DNA of 64,000 nucleotides from Novosphingobium sp. (GTDB taxonomy: Bacteria; Pseudomonadota; Alphaproteobacteria; Sphingomonadales; Sphingomonadaceae), in the NCBI RefSeq assembly GCF_030696665.1, contig NZ_JAUYRV010000046.1, forward strand, positions 186,001 through 250,000, written 5' to 3'. The notes beneath the pieces are model-generated. The model did not search any database. It was not told the origin of the DNA and saw only the letters and a list, made by a program, of their open reading frames with translations. Shown here in pieces: positions 9,801 through 18,898 of the stretch (positions are counted from its first letter, which is position 1; each line of letters opens with the position of its first letter). Both the position numbers and the translations under genes were made by a program.

Positions 9801-9900
9801 CTTTTGGTCTCTTGGCGCATGCGTGCATACGTAACAATGCACAGGTCCGGTGCCTCGCAAATCACCTAACATGCTGATTTTAAGCGGGGGTTTCGCAGAT

Positions 9901-10016
9901 TGCAGATTGTGCAACTGGGCGGTCGGCAAATACAATTGCCGCGTTGCACACATACAGTATGCTGCAATGCAACAAGATAAGGGTGCTGAAGGTAATCTTT
10001 CCTTATCTTCCAGGAG
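9901..10016 (+). promoter_or_regulatory. Palindrome-rich upstream region and leader of the 95-aa secreted protein
   Basis: Several inverted repeats sit between the phnA-like gene and the next start. TGTGCAAC (9908-9915) pairs with GTTGCACA (943-950 of the same kilobase, i.e. 9943-9950). Nested inside is CGGCAA/TTGCCG (9924-9929 and 9936-9941). AAGATAAGG (9974-9982) pairs with CCTTATCTT (10001-10009), ending three bases before the AGGAG ribosome site. The last stem could form in the mRNA leader. The region 9801-9900 shows only a small GTGCAT/ATGCAC inverted repeat. Confidence 0.5.
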
Positions 10017-10024
10017 ACATTACC

Positions 10025-10312
10025 ATGATCAAGTCTGCAATCGCTCTCGCCGCTGCCGTCCTCGTCGCCGCTCCTGCCGTTGCTGCAGAAGCTGAAGCCG
10101 GTTCGTTCACCTACCAGGGTGTGAAGTACGATTACACCGCTGAACAGCAGGGCGACGTCAAGGTTCTCAAGGGTTCGGCCTATGCCGGCAAGGTGCCTTT
10201 CGAACTGCGCGTGTCCAAGCGCACCGTCACGGGCCGCTTCAACGGTCGTCCGGTAACCTTCGACGTCAAGGACGTGAAGCCGATCGCCAGCAAGGCTGCT
10301 GCCAACGATTGA
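10025..10312 (+). CDS. Small exported protein of unknown function
   Basis: This is a 95-aa precursor with a clear Sec signal peptide: MIKSAIALAAAVLVAAPAVA, with cleavage likely after AVAA. The mature part of about 74 residues is basic and strand-rich (SFTYQGVKYDY, then a core running from VLKGSAYAGKVPFELRV to GRFNGRPVTFDV). I recognise it only as a sphingomonad-type hypothetical periplasmic protein. The ribosome site AGGAG is well placed before 10025. Codon use looks highly adapted (GGC, AAG and GTC dominate), which suggests strong expression. A strong terminator follows at 10402. Confidence 0.88.
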   Translation: MIKSAIALAAAVLVAAPAVAAEAEAGSFTYQGVKYDYTAEQQGDVKVLKGSAYAGKVPFELRVSKRTVTGRFNGRPVTFDVKDVKPIASKAAAND

Positions 10313-10401
10313 CTGCACCGCAACACGGGAATGCCTCGCCAGATGGCGAGCGTCGCAAAACCCGTGAACCGCGCCAGCATGTTGCTGCGCCGGTAAGGAT
10401 C

Positions 10402-10440
10402 AAAAGGGCGCTTCCGGTTGCGGTTGCGCCCTTTTCCTTT
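10402..10440 (+). terminator. Rho-independent terminator, probably bidirectional
   Basis: The 10-bp arms AAAAGGGCGC (10402-10411) and GCGCCCTTTT (10426-10435) flank a 14-nt loop and are followed by a T-rich run. It ends the transcript of the secreted protein. The A-run on the other side could also serve the convergent gene that ends at 10442. Confidence 0.85.
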
Positions 10441-10441
10441 T

Positions 10442-10732
10442 CTACCGGGTTGGCCCACCCATCAGTTTGACTTCCAGCCCACTGCCCGGCTCCTTGGCTT
10501 CGTGCCGGTCGATGACCTCCTCGATCCGCGCCTGAACGGCGACCTCGTCTGCGTCGCGATCAATCGGATAGCGCGCAACGATCATGCCATCGTCCATGCT
10601 GGTCACACAGATGTAGCGAATGCGCGAACGGCTCGCGAGTTCGTCCAGATCGATGCCGTCAGCCAGCGTCCACGATTTGCCCCCGTGCGAGTGTATCGCG
10701 CGCTGGCAATGGCGGCATACTGACAACAGCAT
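10442..10732 (-). CDS. Hypothetical protein with an N-terminal CxxC
   Basis: This 96-aa reading frame has no assignable family. The N-terminus carries VCRHCQRAIHSHGG, a possible metal-binding or redox CxxC followed by His residues. An acidic middle and a mixed-charge helix (QARIEEVIDRHEAKE) follow. I chose the ATG at 10732 because GAGG precedes it; the frame stays open to 10828, but that part reads like noncoding sequence. It ends against the bidirectional terminator. It looks coding by composition, but this is a moderate call. Confidence 0.58.
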   Translation of the reverse strand: MLLSVCRHCQRAIHSHGGKSWTLADGIDLDELASRSRIRYICVTSMDDGMIVARYPIDRDADEVAVQARIEEVIDRHEAKEPGSGLEVKLMGGPTR

Positions 10733-10888
10733 CCCACCCTCGCCGCGAGCCTTGCGCGTGACGGGTTGATGAATGCGGGTGTACCAGCATTGCGTCAGCG
10801 TTTGGGACGTCTGTGGACGGATGAGCATGGCTGCGACGATGCGCGCCTATGGTCAATTTCCGGGAAACAGCATCATCCGGCATTCTAC

Positions 10889-11284
10889 CTAGGCCAGCGT
10901 GACGAAGATCTCCGCTACCAGCAGCCATGCGCGGTCATATCGCCGCCACTTGGCCGCATAGGTTCCGCCCGCAATCTCGATGCCCGAGCCATCGGCAATG
11001 CCCTGCCAATGACCATGCTCCATCGCAATCGGCTCGACCGGCGATGCGATCACGCTTTGCGTTATGCGGGTATAGATCGTGCGCGGCGTGGCACCAAATT
11101 CGCGCTTCCACGCAGCAAGCTGAGCTTTCCGCCCCGCTATCACCGCGCTGTCGGTGCCGGTGACAAGTATCGCATCAGGCGCGAGAAACTGCCCGATAAA
11201 CGACAAATCCGCCTCCGCCAGCGCGCGATTGAACGCGGCGCGGCGAAGGCGGATTTGCAGTTCAGCTTCAGAGGCGAAGGTCAT
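10889..11284 (-). CDS. SnoaL/DUF4440-like NTF2-fold protein
   Basis: A 131-aa protein with the NTF2-like cone fold pattern. A first helix (RRAAFNRALAEADLSFIGQFLAPDAILV) is followed by the TGTDSAVIAGRKAQLAAWKREF helix and then antiparallel strands ending WRRYDRAWLLVAEIFV. Such proteins act as small isomerases or hydrolases or bind ligands, and no substrate can be given. It lies upstream of the cold-shock gene on the same strand with a 65-bp gap. Confidence 0.85.
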   Translation of the reverse strand: MTFASEAELQIRLRRAAFNRALAEADLSFIGQFLAPDAILVTGTDSAVIAGRKAQLAAWKREFGATPRTIYTRITQSVIASPVEPIAMEHGHWQGIADGSGIEIAGGTYAAKWRRYDRAWLLVAEIFVTLA

Positions 11285-11349
11285 CCTTGCGCATTGGCAG
11301 GATGCAGGGGCTTTGAACAGCCCGGCTCTAACGCCTCAAAAGTGCTGGA

Positions 11350-11556
11350 TCAGGCCGAAGCGAGATTTACAGCCGAAGCCTTGCCATTGCGGCCGGTTTC
11401 GACTTCATAGCTCAGGCGCTGGTCCTTATCGAGCGAAGCCATGCCGGCAGCCTGAACGGCCGAGATGTGAACAAAGCTGTCCGCGCCGCCGTTGTCAGGC
11501 TGAATGAAGCCATAGCCTTTTTCGGTGTTGAAGAATTTTACGGTGCCTACTGGCAT
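11350..11556 (-). CDS. CspA-family cold-shock protein
   Basis: A 68-aa single cold-shock domain, the OB-fold RNA/DNA chaperone of the cytoplasm. It opens PVGTVKFFNTEKGYGFIQPD and contains RNP1 (KGYGFI) and RNP2 (SFVHIS). The length matches CspA proteins. I prefer the ATG at 11556 over 11571, because family members start directly before GTVKFFN and AAAGGAAC lies upstream as ribosome site. The gap 11557-11804 to the divergent gene at 11805 holds its leader and both promoters. I see no gene there. Confidence 0.95.
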   Translation of the reverse strand: MPVGTVKFFNTEKGYGFIQPDNGGADSFVHISAVQAAGMASLDKDQRLSYEVETGRNGKASAVNLASA

Positions 11557-11804
11557 GGGAGTTCCTTTCAAGAACGATGGTTGCCCGGCTGCGAAAGTGC
11601 AGACAGGCCGTGCGTCAAAATCGTCAATTGAAAGGAAATCGTCGTCAAAAGCCGCAGCCGCACCGAAATGCAGAAGCGGGAGTTTCTGCCGAAGTCCGTC
11701 GCAAAATTCGACGTCAGCGACCGCCGGTTAGCAGGTTGAATGTGATCTGGCGAATGTATTCGGCAGGCGGTGGCGCAAAACAGGTCGAGCCGCTATGACG
11801 CGGC

Positions 11805-12275
11805 ATGAACGAAGTTGTGCAAGAGCCGTGCCTGACCATCCTCGTCGATGGCGATGCCTGTCCGGTAAAAGACGAAATCTACAAGGTGGCTTATCGCCGC
11901 AATGTGCCGGTGGTGGTCGTCAGCAATTCACCCTTCCGCGTGCCGGTGCATCCGCTGGTGCGGCGCGTGGTGGTGAGCGATGGGTTTGACGCTGCTGATG
12001 ACTGGATCGCAGAGGCGGCCCACGCAAAGGCCGTAGTCATCACCGCCGATATCCTGCTCGCCGACCGCTGCCTGAAGGCTGGTGCGAGCACGCTCTCCCC
12101 ATCCGGCAAGCCCTTCACAACCAGTTCCATCGGCAGCCAGATCGCAACGCGAGCGATCATGGCAGACTTGCGCGCTGGCGGCGATATCATCGGAGGCCCG
12201 GCACCCTTCTCCAAGAATGACCGCTCACGCTTCCTCTCGGCGTTGGATGAGATACTGGAGCGTCTGGCGCGTTAG
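11805..12275 (+). CDS. YaiI/YqxD family protein (UPF0178)
   Basis: A 156-aa protein of the DUF188/UPF0178 family. It opens ILVDGDACPVKDEIYKVA, with the conserved DGDACPV. The DWIAEAAHAKAVVITADILLADRCL segment and the GPAPFSKNDRSRFLSALDEIL C-terminus follow. Conserved acidic residues suggest a PIN-like nuclease fold, but no activity is established. The length is normal. It sits 65 bp upstream of a small basic-protein gene on the same strand. Confidence 0.92.
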   Translation: MNEVVQEPCLTILVDGDACPVKDEIYKVAYRRNVPVVVVSNSPFRVPVHPLVRRVVVSDGFDAADDWIAEAAHAKAVVITADILLADRCLKAGASTLSPSGKPFTTSSIGSQIATRAIMADLRAGGDIIGGPAPFSKNDRSRFLSALDEILERLAR

Positions 12276-12340
12276 CGTTCGCTATTGGGGCCTGAAAGGT
12301 CTAACCTGCAGGCCGGGCAATCGCCCCAAGGAGAACGATA

Positions 12341-12475
12341 ATGGCGAAGAGCCAAAAGAAGTCGAGCAAGGAAACCCGCAAACCAAAAGCGGAAAAGCCC
12401 AAGAAGCTCAATGCCTCCAACCCATCGCAGAAGACAGGTGTGGTTGCCGGTCTGGACAACATGAAAAATACCTGA
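12341..12475 (+). CDS. Small, very lysine-rich protein, 44 aa
   Basis: A short gene with a textbook ribosome site (AAGGAG, seven bases before the ATG at 12341). The product begins MAKSQKKSSKETRKPKAEKP, continues KKLNASNPSQ and ends in VVAGLDNMKNT. About a third of the residues are Lys or Arg, and it has no hydrophobic segment. It is probably a nucleic-acid-associated or ribosome-associated small protein, though this is inferred from composition only. An imperfect hairpin follows at 12505-12526. Confidence 0.8.
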   Translation: MAKSQKKSSKETRKPKAEKPKKLNASNPSQKTGVVAGLDNMKNT

Positions 12476-12504
12476 CGCGCGCTATTCGCGTTGCCAAGAC
12501 CCTG

Positions 12505-12526
12505 CCCCTCCCACGAATGGGAGGGG
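12505..12526. terminator. GC-rich hairpin between convergent genes
   Basis: CCCCTCCCA (12505-12513) and TGGGAGGGG (12518-12526) form a perfect 9-bp stem with a 4-nt loop. It lies between the lysine-rich small gene and the 3' end of the glycine-zipper gene. No real T-run follows on either strand, so it could be a weak terminator or a REP-like palindrome. Confidence 0.5.
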
Positions 12527-12537
12527 GTTGGTCGAGC

Positions 12538-13038
12538 TTAGCGGCAGCGCACGTTGTTGTCGCGATTGTTGCGATTATTCCGATTGTTGCGATTTCCGCT
12601 GTCAATCGCAGCACCGGCTGCAGCGCCACCGATGGCTCCGATTATGGCACCCAAGGGCCTGCTGTCGCCCGGCGCGATGATCGCCCCAAGCGCCGCTCCG
12701 CCAACGCCACCGACGATCAATCCGGTCGATCCGTCCGAACGGCGGCAATAGTAGCGATCGTCACGCCCGCGATAGACGCGGTCGTTGTTTGAAAGCTGAC
12801 GTTCGCGATACTGGGAGTTGTTGCGATAATACCGGTCAGCTTCGTACCGGTTGCCGTATCGCGGATCGGGCCGATCATAGTCATAGCGGCCATTCTGCTC
12901 GTAGTATCCGCGATCATAGTAGCCCCAATCACCATTCCCTTGGGAGTAGCCGGGCCGGTCGTAATAACCATTGCTGGTGCATGCGGCGGTCAGCGAGGCT
13001 GCAGCGGCCAGCGCGGAAAACATCAGGGCCTTGTTCAT
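12538..13038 (-). CDS. Glycine-zipper lipoprotein with Tyr/Asn/Arg-rich domain
   Basis: This is a 166-aa exported protein. The signal peptide ends in a lipobox (SLTAAC), so it is probably anchored in the outer membrane. A long low-complexity section rich in Tyr, Asp, Arg, Asn and Gly follows (residues 25-95). A glycine-zipper 2TM-like segment comes next (LIVGGVGGAALGAIIAPGD, then LGAIIGAIGGAAAGAAI), and an NRNNRNNRNN tail closes it. Glycine-zipper 2TM proteins of this type include RcnB- and Rick_17kDa-like surface antigens. I chose the ATG at 13038 because AAAAAGG lies nine bases upstream; ATG 13047 has too short a spacing. The tail is coded by a 9-nt tandem repeat. Confidence 0.85.
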   Translation of the reverse strand: MNKALMFSALAAAASLTAACTSNGYYDRPGYSQGNGDWGYYDRGYYEQNGRYDYDRPDPRYGNRYEADRYYRNNSQYRERQLSNNDRVYRGRDDRYYCRRSDGSTGLIVGGVGGAALGAIIAPGDSRPLGAIIGAIGGAAAGAAIDSGNRNNRNNRNNRDNNVRCR

Positions 13039-13169
13039 GGCCGACATCCTTTTTGAAAGGTGACGCCAAAACGGCGCCTTGATGATCAGGCAATGGTCGG
13101 CAAGGCAGGACGTTCCCCGCAGCACATTTTGTGCAGCGCACCTTGCCCGCACGGTCTCTCCGCAATAGC

Positions 13170-13676
13170 ATGGTCGGCATCATGGGCTTTATCTCGTTCC
13201 GCTCCCGCCTGCGCGCCTTCCAGACGATGCGTTGCGATCCGCCCGATCCGGGGTTCATCGCCGATCTCGAATTTCTGGAAAACCGCGATCTTGACCTTTC
13301 GATCCGTCTCGGTGCGATGCTCGGCTTCAATGCCTTGCTTATCACCATCGGCACGCACCCGATTTCGGCCAGTCCCGGCGCGCCGCTGTCGCTGGATGCG
13401 CCAAGCCAGCCTGCCTTCGTGCTGGCAAACATTGTCGCGCTCATTCCACTGGTGATTTCATGCGCCTTTGCGCTGCGCGCAATGCTGCTGGGCGAGGAGT
13501 TTGATACCGACGGACTGGACGGCGACGCCGCATTGCGCCAGCGCCTGTTCGCCACCTTCATTCGCTCAATCGATGCCCAAGCGCGTTTGCTATACCACGC
13601 TGTGCGATGGACCTTGGCAGGCGGCGCGCTCAACCTGATGCTGTGGGCAGCCATTTTGGCCACTAAGGTGTTCTGA
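13170..13676 (+). CDS. Hypothetical integral membrane protein
   Basis: This is a 168-aa protein that I do not recognise by family. An N-terminal basic segment (FRSRLRAFQTMRCDPP) and an amphipathic stretch (FIADLEFLENRDLDLSIRLG) come before three likely membrane helices: LGAMLGFNALLITIG, a VLANIVALIPLVISCAFAL helix and TLAGGALNLMLWAAILAT at the end. It could be a small membrane scaffold. The start is uncertain between 13170 and 13182. It converges on the AT-rich protease gene with only 11 bp between stops, and base composition changes sharply at this point. Confidence 0.78.
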   Translation: MVGIMGFISFRSRLRAFQTMRCDPPDPGFIADLEFLENRDLDLSIRLGAMLGFNALLITIGTHPISASPGAPLSLDAPSQPAFVLANIVALIPLVISCAFALRAMLLGEEFDTDGLDGDAALRQRLFATFIRSIDAQARLLYHAVRWTLAGGALNLMLWAAILATKVF

Positions 13677-13687
13677 AATTAAACATA

Positions 13688-14392
13688 TCAAAAAGAATAA
13701 CGGCGAATACTCGGCCATATTCCGTTAATAAAAGCTCCAATTGGGACAACCTGAATCAAACCACTGTTTGCTTCAGAAAATGTATTTTCAACTATATTTT
13801 TATCCCCGTTCTCTCTCTTGTAAACTCGGCTGTGCCGTTCGTCCTCCCACCGATACGAAGATATTATTCCCACTAAAGATGCCCCTAGTTCGGTCATCTT
13901 AAACAGTGGTCCGCCAGAAAATCCGGGATTGTTAAATCCATCTAAGATTATGAGATCTAAATCTCCCTGCTTTATAACACCGCTGAAGAATGCAGTCCTC
14001 ACTAAAGGGCTAGGAAACGCCAATCTGCCCGGTAAGGTGCTTGAAATTCCATGCGGATATCCAAGGAATTTTAACTCTTCACCTAAGTCTAAAACGCCGC
14101 CCATTTGCGTGTCTTTTAGATGCTCAACGCAAACCCCATCTACTGATATCGCACAAATATCGTAACCGCTTTCGCATTCAAAATATGCAACTACGGAAAA
14201 GAAATTTTCTTCTGCATTCGATATGATTTGAATACTATCACCTACTTGAATGCCACTAAATATGTGACAAGCTGAAACTATAACAGTTTTACTGTCAATT
14301 GTAACTAAATAACCAGTTCCTCGATTTTTTCCGTAAGCAACATTGATGGTCGACATTGTTTGATTCGGACCAATTTGAAATTTATTCAACAT
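13688..14392 (-). CDS. Trypsin-like serine protease, AT-rich, probably acquired
   Basis: This is a 234-aa chymotrypsin-fold (S1) protease domain with no signal peptide, so it is probably cytoplasmic. The catalytic triad is visible: His in VSACHIF, Asp in YDICAI and Ser in PGFSGGPLF. Base composition is clearly lower in GC than every neighbour, with codons such as AAT, ATA, TTA and AAA common, which is rare elsewhere in the window. No good ribosome site precedes 14392; an internal ATG at 14356 is possible. Single AT-rich protease genes like this occur in accessory or defence-related DNA, but no partner gene is present here. The role is unknown. Confidence 0.85.
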   Translation of the reverse strand: MLNKFQIGPNQTMSTINVAYGKNRGTGYLVTIDSKTVIVSACHIFSGIQVGDSIQIISNAEENFFSVVAYFECESGYDICAISVDGVCVEHLKDTQMGGVLDLGEELKFLGYPHGISSTLPGRLAFPSPLVRTAFFSGVIKQGDLDLIILDGFNNPGFSGGPLFKMTELGASLVGIISSYRWEDERHSRVYKRENGDKNIVENTFSEANSGLIQVVPIGAFINGIWPSIRRYSF

Positions 14393-14414
14393 TGATTAAT
14401 ACCTCAAACCTGCA

Positions 14415-14452
14415 GTTGTAGGGTGAAAGAGATTTCTCATTCACCCTACAAC
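14415..14452 (-). terminator. Long hairpin after thiC
   Basis: The 13-bp perfect arms GTTGTAGGGTGAA (14415-14427) and TTCACCCTACAAC (14440-14452) enclose a loop that itself holds GAGA/TCTC. It lies five bases after the thiC stop and before the start of the AT-rich protease gene. The stem is strong, but no clear T-run follows on the thiC strand. The likely role is ending thiC transcripts. Confidence 0.6.
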
Positions 14453-14456
14453 GGCG

Positions 14457-16488
<2,032 letters not shown>

Positions 16489-16546
16489 TATGCCATTCCA
16501 ATACGCAGGTTTGCCGCGCGGAGCAACCGGCCTTTGACGCCAAAGG

Positions 16547-18067
16547 CTATTCCGCCGCCTCGGCCATGCCCGCTCCGGCCCGCACGCCGTCATAGACAAA
16601 CTCCTGCCCTTCCAGATCAATGGCCGGAATGGCATTGCGCTCCAGCCAGTAGTTCTGGTTGTGCCGCCATATGTCTCCAGCCCCCCGCTTGGGCAGCTTG
16701 TCCATATCGCGCATCAGGTAGCCGGGGTTGAAGTTGTCAGCCTCGATCCACGGCGCGATCTCCATGCCCTCGTCCTCATCACGGAACGCCGCCTCCACCT
16801 TCTTTGCGCCGCGGGCATCCATGTGGCGCAGCAGCCCGCAGACAAAGTCTCCGACAATATCCACCCGCAACGTCCAACTCGCGCGGAAATAGCCGAAGAC
16901 CCAAACCATGTTGGGAACGCCGGTGAACATCATCCCGCGATAAGTCACCGTATCGCCCCAGTTAATAGCCTTGCCGTCAACCTCGAACGGAATGTCGCCC
17001 AACACTTTCAGGTGGAACCCGGTGCAGGCCACGATGATGTCCGCCTCCAGCAATTCACCGGAAGCTGTCAGAACGCCTGCGTCGGTGAACCGGTCGATGG
17101 TGTCGGTAACGACCGAGGCATTGCCCGCCACCACGTGCTTGAACATGTCGCCATCGGGCAGTTGCGCCAGCCGCTGCTGCCACGGACGATAGCGCGGTGT
17201 GAAATGCGGCTCGAACGCGAAATCCTCCCCCGCGTAGCTGCGGATCAGCGTGCGCAGTTCCTCGGCAATTACCTCAGGCTCCTCGCGGCTGCGGCGGTCC
17301 AGTTCGTAGAAGTTATGGATATAGTCCTGCCGCACCACGCGGTGAACGGTCGGCTCGTCAATACCGATGGCGCGCAGCCGGTCGGCCAGCTCGCTCACGT
17401 TGGGCGCGCAATAGAACCATGTGGGCGAACGCTGCAGCATCGTCACCGTCGCTCCTTCATCGCACAGCGCCGGTACAATCGTGGCTGCGGTCGCCCCCGA
17501 TCCGATCACCAGCACCCGCTTGCCGGAAACGTCGGTCGCCGGATCCCACAACTGCGCGTGGACGAACTGGCCTTTGAAGTCCGCAACGCCCTGCCACTCC
17601 TTGGGGATATAGGGCACCTGGTGGTCATAATAGCCCTGACACATCCACAGGAAGTTCGCGGTGAACGTGGCGTTGCTGCCATCCTTGTGCACCGCCTCCA
17701 AAGTCCAGCGGTTTGCCTCGCTACACCATTTCGCGCTCGTGATCGTATGGCCATAACGGATATGCTGGTCGATCCCGCCTTCCGCGATCACCTCGCCCAT
17801 GTAATCGAGGATCGCCTGCGCACTGGCAATCGGTGCGCCGACCCACGGCTTGAACCGATAGCCGAACGTATAAAGATCGCTGTCTGACCGCACACCGGGA
17901 TACTTGTGCGTCTCCCACGTGCCGCCGAACGTGTCCTTGCTCTCGATGAGCGCATAAGTCTTGCCGGGACACTGGTCCTGCAAGTGCCAGGCAGAGCCGA
18001 TGCCAGAGATTCCGGCCCCAATGATCAGAACGTCGAAATCGCCGCCCGAACGTGCTTGTTCGCCCAT
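16547..18067 (-). CDS. Flavin-containing monooxygenase, Baeyer-Villiger type
   Basis: This is a 506-aa FAD- and NADPH-dependent monooxygenase. FAD is bound by VLIIGAGISGIGSAWHL near the N-terminus, and NADPH by VLVIGSGATAATIVPAL near residue 190. Between them is the Baeyer-Villiger fingerprint F-x-G-x3-H-x3-W-D (FKGQFVHAQLWD). It inserts oxygen into ketones to give esters, or oxidises soft nucleophiles; the substrate is unknown. I chose the ATG at 18067 because GGAGAGG precedes it; the frame stays open to 18178. It is on the same strand as thiC, downstream of DUF2585, and appears to be transcribed separately. Confidence 0.93.
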   Translation of the reverse strand: MGEQARSGGDFDVLIIGAGISGIGSAWHLQDQCPGKTYALIESKDTFGGTWETHKYPGVRSDSDLYTFGYRFKPWVGAPIASAQAILDYMGEVIAEGGIDQHIRYGHTITSAKWCSEANRWTLEAVHKDGSNATFTANFLWMCQGYYDHQVPYIPKEWQGVADFKGQFVHAQLWDPATDVSGKRVLVIGSGATAATIVPALCDEGATVTMLQRSPTWFYCAPNVSELADRLRAIGIDEPTVHRVVRQDYIHNFYELDRRSREEPEVIAEELRTLIRSYAGEDFAFEPHFTPRYRPWQQRLAQLPDGDMFKHVVAGNASVVTDTIDRFTDAGVLTASGELLEADIIVACTGFHLKVLGDIPFEVDGKAINWGDTVTYRGMMFTGVPNMVWVFGYFRASWTLRVDIVGDFVCGLLRHMDARGAKKVEAAFRDEDEGMEIAPWIEADNFNPGYLMRDMDKLPKRGAGDIWRHNQNYWLERNAIPAIDLEGQEFVYDGVRAGAGMAEAAE

Positions 18068-18207
18068 CTGTCCTCTCCATGATCCGCTCCTGCTGTGCAG
18101 GACTGGTCCGGCCGTTCTCGGCTCATGCTGGAAGGTGACATTGATCGCTATGCAGCCGCAACCTGATGCGCCCGGCAATGAGGCGATCCGTCAAGAAAAT
18201 CAGACGT

Positions 18208-18795
18208 TCAGCCCGCCGCCTGCCATTCGCGCACCGATTCCAGCGGATAGGCCAGCATCAGCACATTCAGCGCCAGATTGTCCCGGATCATGGCCAGCGT
18301 GAACATTTCGAACACCAGCGCCATGCCCACCGTCACCATCGCCGGAACCCGCGCCGCGAACAGGAACCCAAGGCTCATGAACGCCATGTCGCAGAACGAG
18401 TTCAGCACGCTGTCCCCGGAATATCCCCACGAGACCGTCACCGCGCGATAGCGGTCAATGATGATCGGCGAGTTCTCAAGTATCTCCCAAGCACCCTCGA
18501 CCAGCACCGCCAGCGCCAGCGCCCAGCGCGGCGAGAGGGCCTGCAACCCAAACCGCCGCCACAAAAGATGCGCTGCGCCATAGAACAGAAAACCGTGGAT
18601 CACGTGGCTGAAGCTGTACCAATCGGCAATCTGCTGGCTGTTCTCCGCCGATTCCACCACCCCCTGCCACAACCGGATCGTGCCACACTCGCAGATTGGC
18701 GGGCGGTGCATGCCCAGCAGGATGATCACGATACCCAGCGCCACGCCCGCCGCCGCAATCTTTCCGGCGCGATCCGGCAGCAGTTCAATTTTCAT
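18208..18795 (-). CDS. DUF2585 (UPF0314) membrane protein
   Basis: A 195-aa integral membrane protein of the alphaproteobacterial UPF0314/DUF2585 family. It shows ICECGTIRLWQG after the first helix, DWYSFSHVIHGFLFYG, and the conserved EGAWEILENSPIIIDRYR with GYSGDSVLNSFCD. About five transmembrane helices are predicted. The conserved His, Glu, Asp and Arg residues around the membrane face suggest an enzyme or metal site, but no function is known. It is divergent from crtY; the 103-bp gap must hold both promoters. Confidence 0.92.
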   Translation of the reverse strand: MKIELLPDRAGKIAAAGVALGIVIILLGMHRPPICECGTIRLWQGVVESAENSQQIADWYSFSHVIHGFLFYGAAHLLWRRFGLQALSPRWALALAVLVEGAWEILENSPIIIDRYRAVTVSWGYSGDSVLNSFCDMAFMSLGFLFAARVPAMVTVGMALVFEMFTLAMIRDNLALNVLMLAYPLESVREWQAAG

Positions 18796-18898
18796 GCGTC
18801 TTCATTCCCCATCCCGTCCATGCCCTTTCTGACGGGTCGTTCGCCAAGCCACAAGCCTGTGGTTGCACCGGCAACCGCATACTCCTAAGCGCTGTGGC

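Noticed and set aside
11557..11804. Short minus-strand frame ending in a PPPAEYIRQITFNLL-like peptide in the gap upstream of the cold-shock gene
   Set aside because: It has no usable start codon after an upstream stop and no ribosome site, so it is not counted as a gene.
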